DNA of 64,000 bases, taken from the NCBI GenBank assembly GCA_038503075.1, contig JBCAML010000013.1, forward strand, positions 620,001-684,000, read 5' to 3'. A program made the position numbers and the translations under genes. The notes under the pieces are model-generated. The model made no database searches. It saw nothing but the letters and a program-made list of their open reading frames with translations, and had not been told where the DNA came from. The first letter of the stretch is position 1; each line of letters begins with the position of its first letter. Of the stretch, positions 61,717-64,000 are shown one piece after another. The stretch comes from Gyromitra esculenta (Eukaryota > Ascomycota > Pezizomycetes > Pezizales > Discinaceae).

Positions 61717-62212
61717 CATACTTTTTATGAATATTTTAGTTTCGGATAGATCCTAGAATTAGACCTTTGAAATTATATATATATCTCTCTCTTACAGTTA
61801 GGACAGTCCCAGCGTCAATCCAAGTGGCCTAGGACACATGCGCAAATGATGAAAGGCCTCGGAAATCTAGGCAAAACTAGACCTTATTACTACCAGGATA
61901 TATCTCATAAACACACCCAAAGAAAAAAGGACCCCAATGAGAAAACCCCTAGATAGAAACAACCTTCTAATCCCTCTTCCCATCCCTTCCCACTAAACCG
62001 TCTGGAACCAGAGCGAGGATCCAGTTCCAATGTGAAGAAATAAAGAGACAAGGGGGAAAAAACTACAAATCAAAAAAAAGTCAAGCGAAAATGAGGTTTA
62101 AAAAGGAGAAATATCTTCTATTACACCATCTTTCTCCATGCAGACAAAAAATCTTACACTCCCCAACCTAGTTTTAATGAAGAAAATAACCTGAGAAGAA
62201 AAAGGCAGGTGT
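61717..62212. other. Intergenic between convergent genes
   Basis: The 3' flanks of the aminotransferase (+) and Nma111 (-). A-rich stretches, a short TA microsatellite near 61780, no gene. Confidence 0.5.
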
Positions 62213-64000
62213 TTATTCACAACCACCAGATTCTTCCATGTCTAAACACCCACCATTGTCAGTTTCGGGCTCGCCATCTCCATCGTCGTTTTCGTAGGAA
62301 TCGTTTGGCATACTCTCTGTAAGGATACTTGATGCAAGACCTAAAAGGTAGAATCAGTTAGTTAAACCAATCAATCACTCCGATTCACTACACAAAGATA
62401 GCTAGGACATATTTTACATACCTGCATGAGCACTATTTCCTTCATATGTTTGCCTTCGCCAACCACATGGCTCGGTGGGGTCTTTAATGAACTCCATGGT
62501 CGGGAACTAAATCGAGAGTACCAAAGTCAGTATGCAAATAAATAAATAAAATTAAGCAACCATCAAAACACAGAAGACAATCCTACATAGTGTTCATTCT
62601 TCTTAATAGTAATCACGAATGGGATGTTATCAAACGTAATAACCCTCAACCTGAAATACGTGTTATCCGGAATTTTCGACACTTCCTTCAAAAATGCAGT
62701 CAAATCCGCCGTTTTCACACCATTCACCGCAACAATAAAGTTTGTTGGTACTAGCTGATATTGGTATGCTGGGCTTCCCCTTGTCCTCGCAGAGACATAG
62801 ATCTCACTATGCAACGTGGAAATTTGTTGCCTAACCGCATGATGTGGCCGATGCAGTACTGCCCCACAGAAGATAACCGCGCGATCCGTCTCTAGATCTT
62901 CGGTTGGCACCGTTGGTACTTTCAGTATCATCTCCTGGCAGTTCCGGATTACAACCATGTCGAGGAAATCGTGGTCATACATGACATCAAGCTCCGTGAT
63001 GCGAGTCATGACTTTACCATTGATGGAGAGAATTACATCACCTTCCTCGAGGGTCTGAGAATGACCACATTCGACTTTACGAACCATGAAAAGCTGATGA
63101 CGCTCCGGATTGTCTTCTTCAACTTTTCGGATCCATTCATCAGAAACACCCATGATGCGGACTTGGCTCATCTGCACCAGATGTAGCTCAACATTCAACA
63201 TCCGCAGCTTCGGGATAATCCCCTGTTGAAGCTGTCTAATAACAGGTAACAGCGATGGTGTTGCCAACCCAAGATGGTATTCCACATCTTTGTTGCTATG
63301 CGTCCTCTCACCAAGATAAGTGAGCCATAATGCTTGAACCGTGCCATCTTCATCTGCGAGTACACCACTCCCGCACTGCCCACTCAAGCTAGTATCGACA
63401 GTAATAGCATCCACATTGATGGCGCGATATCTTGGCGCTGACGAATTCGCTGGAACAGCAACCGTAGTGATATCTGTGACTGACGTTTTGGCGACCACAA
63501 CCCGCAAGTTCTGGTTAAATCCTAAGAAGATCGTAGGGGAACCTTGTTTAACGTGCTCAACGCTGAGTTTCGCAGACTGAACAGGCGCATTTACAAGTTT
63601 CGGGTCGTACTGTACCACAGCGTAGTTCTGCAGCGGGTGCATAAATAAGACTTTACCGGGTACAATAATAGATTCGGCAACGGTGATTGAGATGTCGCAC
63701 AAATCGTAGGGCACGACTGCTCGGGAAACGACAACAAGACCCATGCCAGCATCAACAACAAGGCCAAATCCAGTCTAAAAAGGTCAGTCAAAAGCGCGTA
63801 AGTACTATGAGTAAAACGAAACTACGTACCTTCCGTGCCCTAGGGAAGCCGTCAAGCTTAATCGGCATTGTGCATGATATCCTTACAAAACTACGAACTA
63901 AATCTGTAGCCGCCGAGTAGCTCACATTGTCCAGCCTGATAAAATGAGCTGATCTAGGGGCCAGTGGCACAGGGGGCAGAGCTTCCCCAATGTCTGAAAA
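62213..64000 (-). CDS. NMA111: Nma111-type HtrA serine protease, C-terminal part (cut by window edge)
   Basis: Model complement(join(62213..62340, 62422..62506, 62587..63774, 63830..>64000)); the frame is still open at 64000. The visible 523 or so residues are the second half of the nuclear HtrA-like protein: [21 protein letters not shown] begins the degenerate second protease-like domain. This continues with [35 protein letters not shown] and a [20 protein letters not shown] segment. Two PDZ regions follow ([40 protein letters not shown]). The C-terminus is acidic. Family members cleave targets such as the IAP Bir1 and promote apoptosis-like death in yeast. The catalytic His-Asp-Ser domain is N-terminal and lies outside this window. 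Introns of 80-81 and 55 nt are in phase. Nothing here looks broken. Confidence 0.93.

Overview
This window is nuclear DNA of a filamentous ascomycete (Pezizomycotina). The evidence is: short GT-AG introns, mostly 47-101 nt, with CTAAC-type branch sites; CT-rich leaders before start codons; a CAP20/MPL1-type fungal perilipin; a fungal UDP-galactopyranose mutase; an Nma111-type HtrA protease; and an ankyrin-DIL protein. I cannot place the class from sequence alone. Gene islands are separated by long AT-rich tracts with decayed gene pieces and small inverted-repeat elements. I rebuilt exon models by hand from splice sites, reading-frame phase and remembered family motifs. No search or alignment was run.

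Layout. 0-6.5 kb: an ankyrin fragment at the left edge, a Pin1-type prolyl isomerase (+) and a lipid-droplet perilipin (+). 6.5-11.9 kb: AT-rich desert with one or two MITE-like palindromes. 11.9-17.6 kb: a divergent pair, a ten-TM nucleotide-sugar transporter fused to a DUF3431 domain (-) and UDP-galactopyranose mutase (+); this looks like a galactofuranose module. 18.5-22.3 kb: a HAD class IIA phosphatase (-) and an aldo/keto reductase (+). 23.7-27.6 kb: an F-box/ankyrin protein (-) and a dead GMC oxidoreductase (-) with a 243-bp TIR element inserted in its reading frame. 30.4-33.3 kb: an ankyrin-DIL protein (+). 35 kb: an unassigned decayed coding remnant (-). 37.9-40.9 kb: a TBC-domain Rab-GAP (+) with unusually long introns. 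40.9-49.9 kb: gene-poor. 49.9-54.7 kb: a Gln/Pro-rich protein (+) and an OGFr-domain protein (+). 56.0-61.7 kb: galactokinase (-) with CreA-like sites upstream, and histidinol-phosphate aminotransferase (+) with a Gcn4/CPC1 site upstream. 62.2-64.0 kb: the C-terminal half of Nma111 (-), running off the right edge.

Functional links. The clearest one is the transporter/mutase pair: the mutase makes UDP-galactofuranose in the cytosol and the neighbour is a plausible UDP-sugar carrier. Its extra eleventh membrane segment would place the DUF3431 domain in the Golgi lumen, where the donor sugar arrives. Galactokinase, about 40 kb away, feeds UDP-galactose supply in the same general metabolism but is not clustered with the pair. 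The other genes are unrelated housekeeping or regulatory genes.
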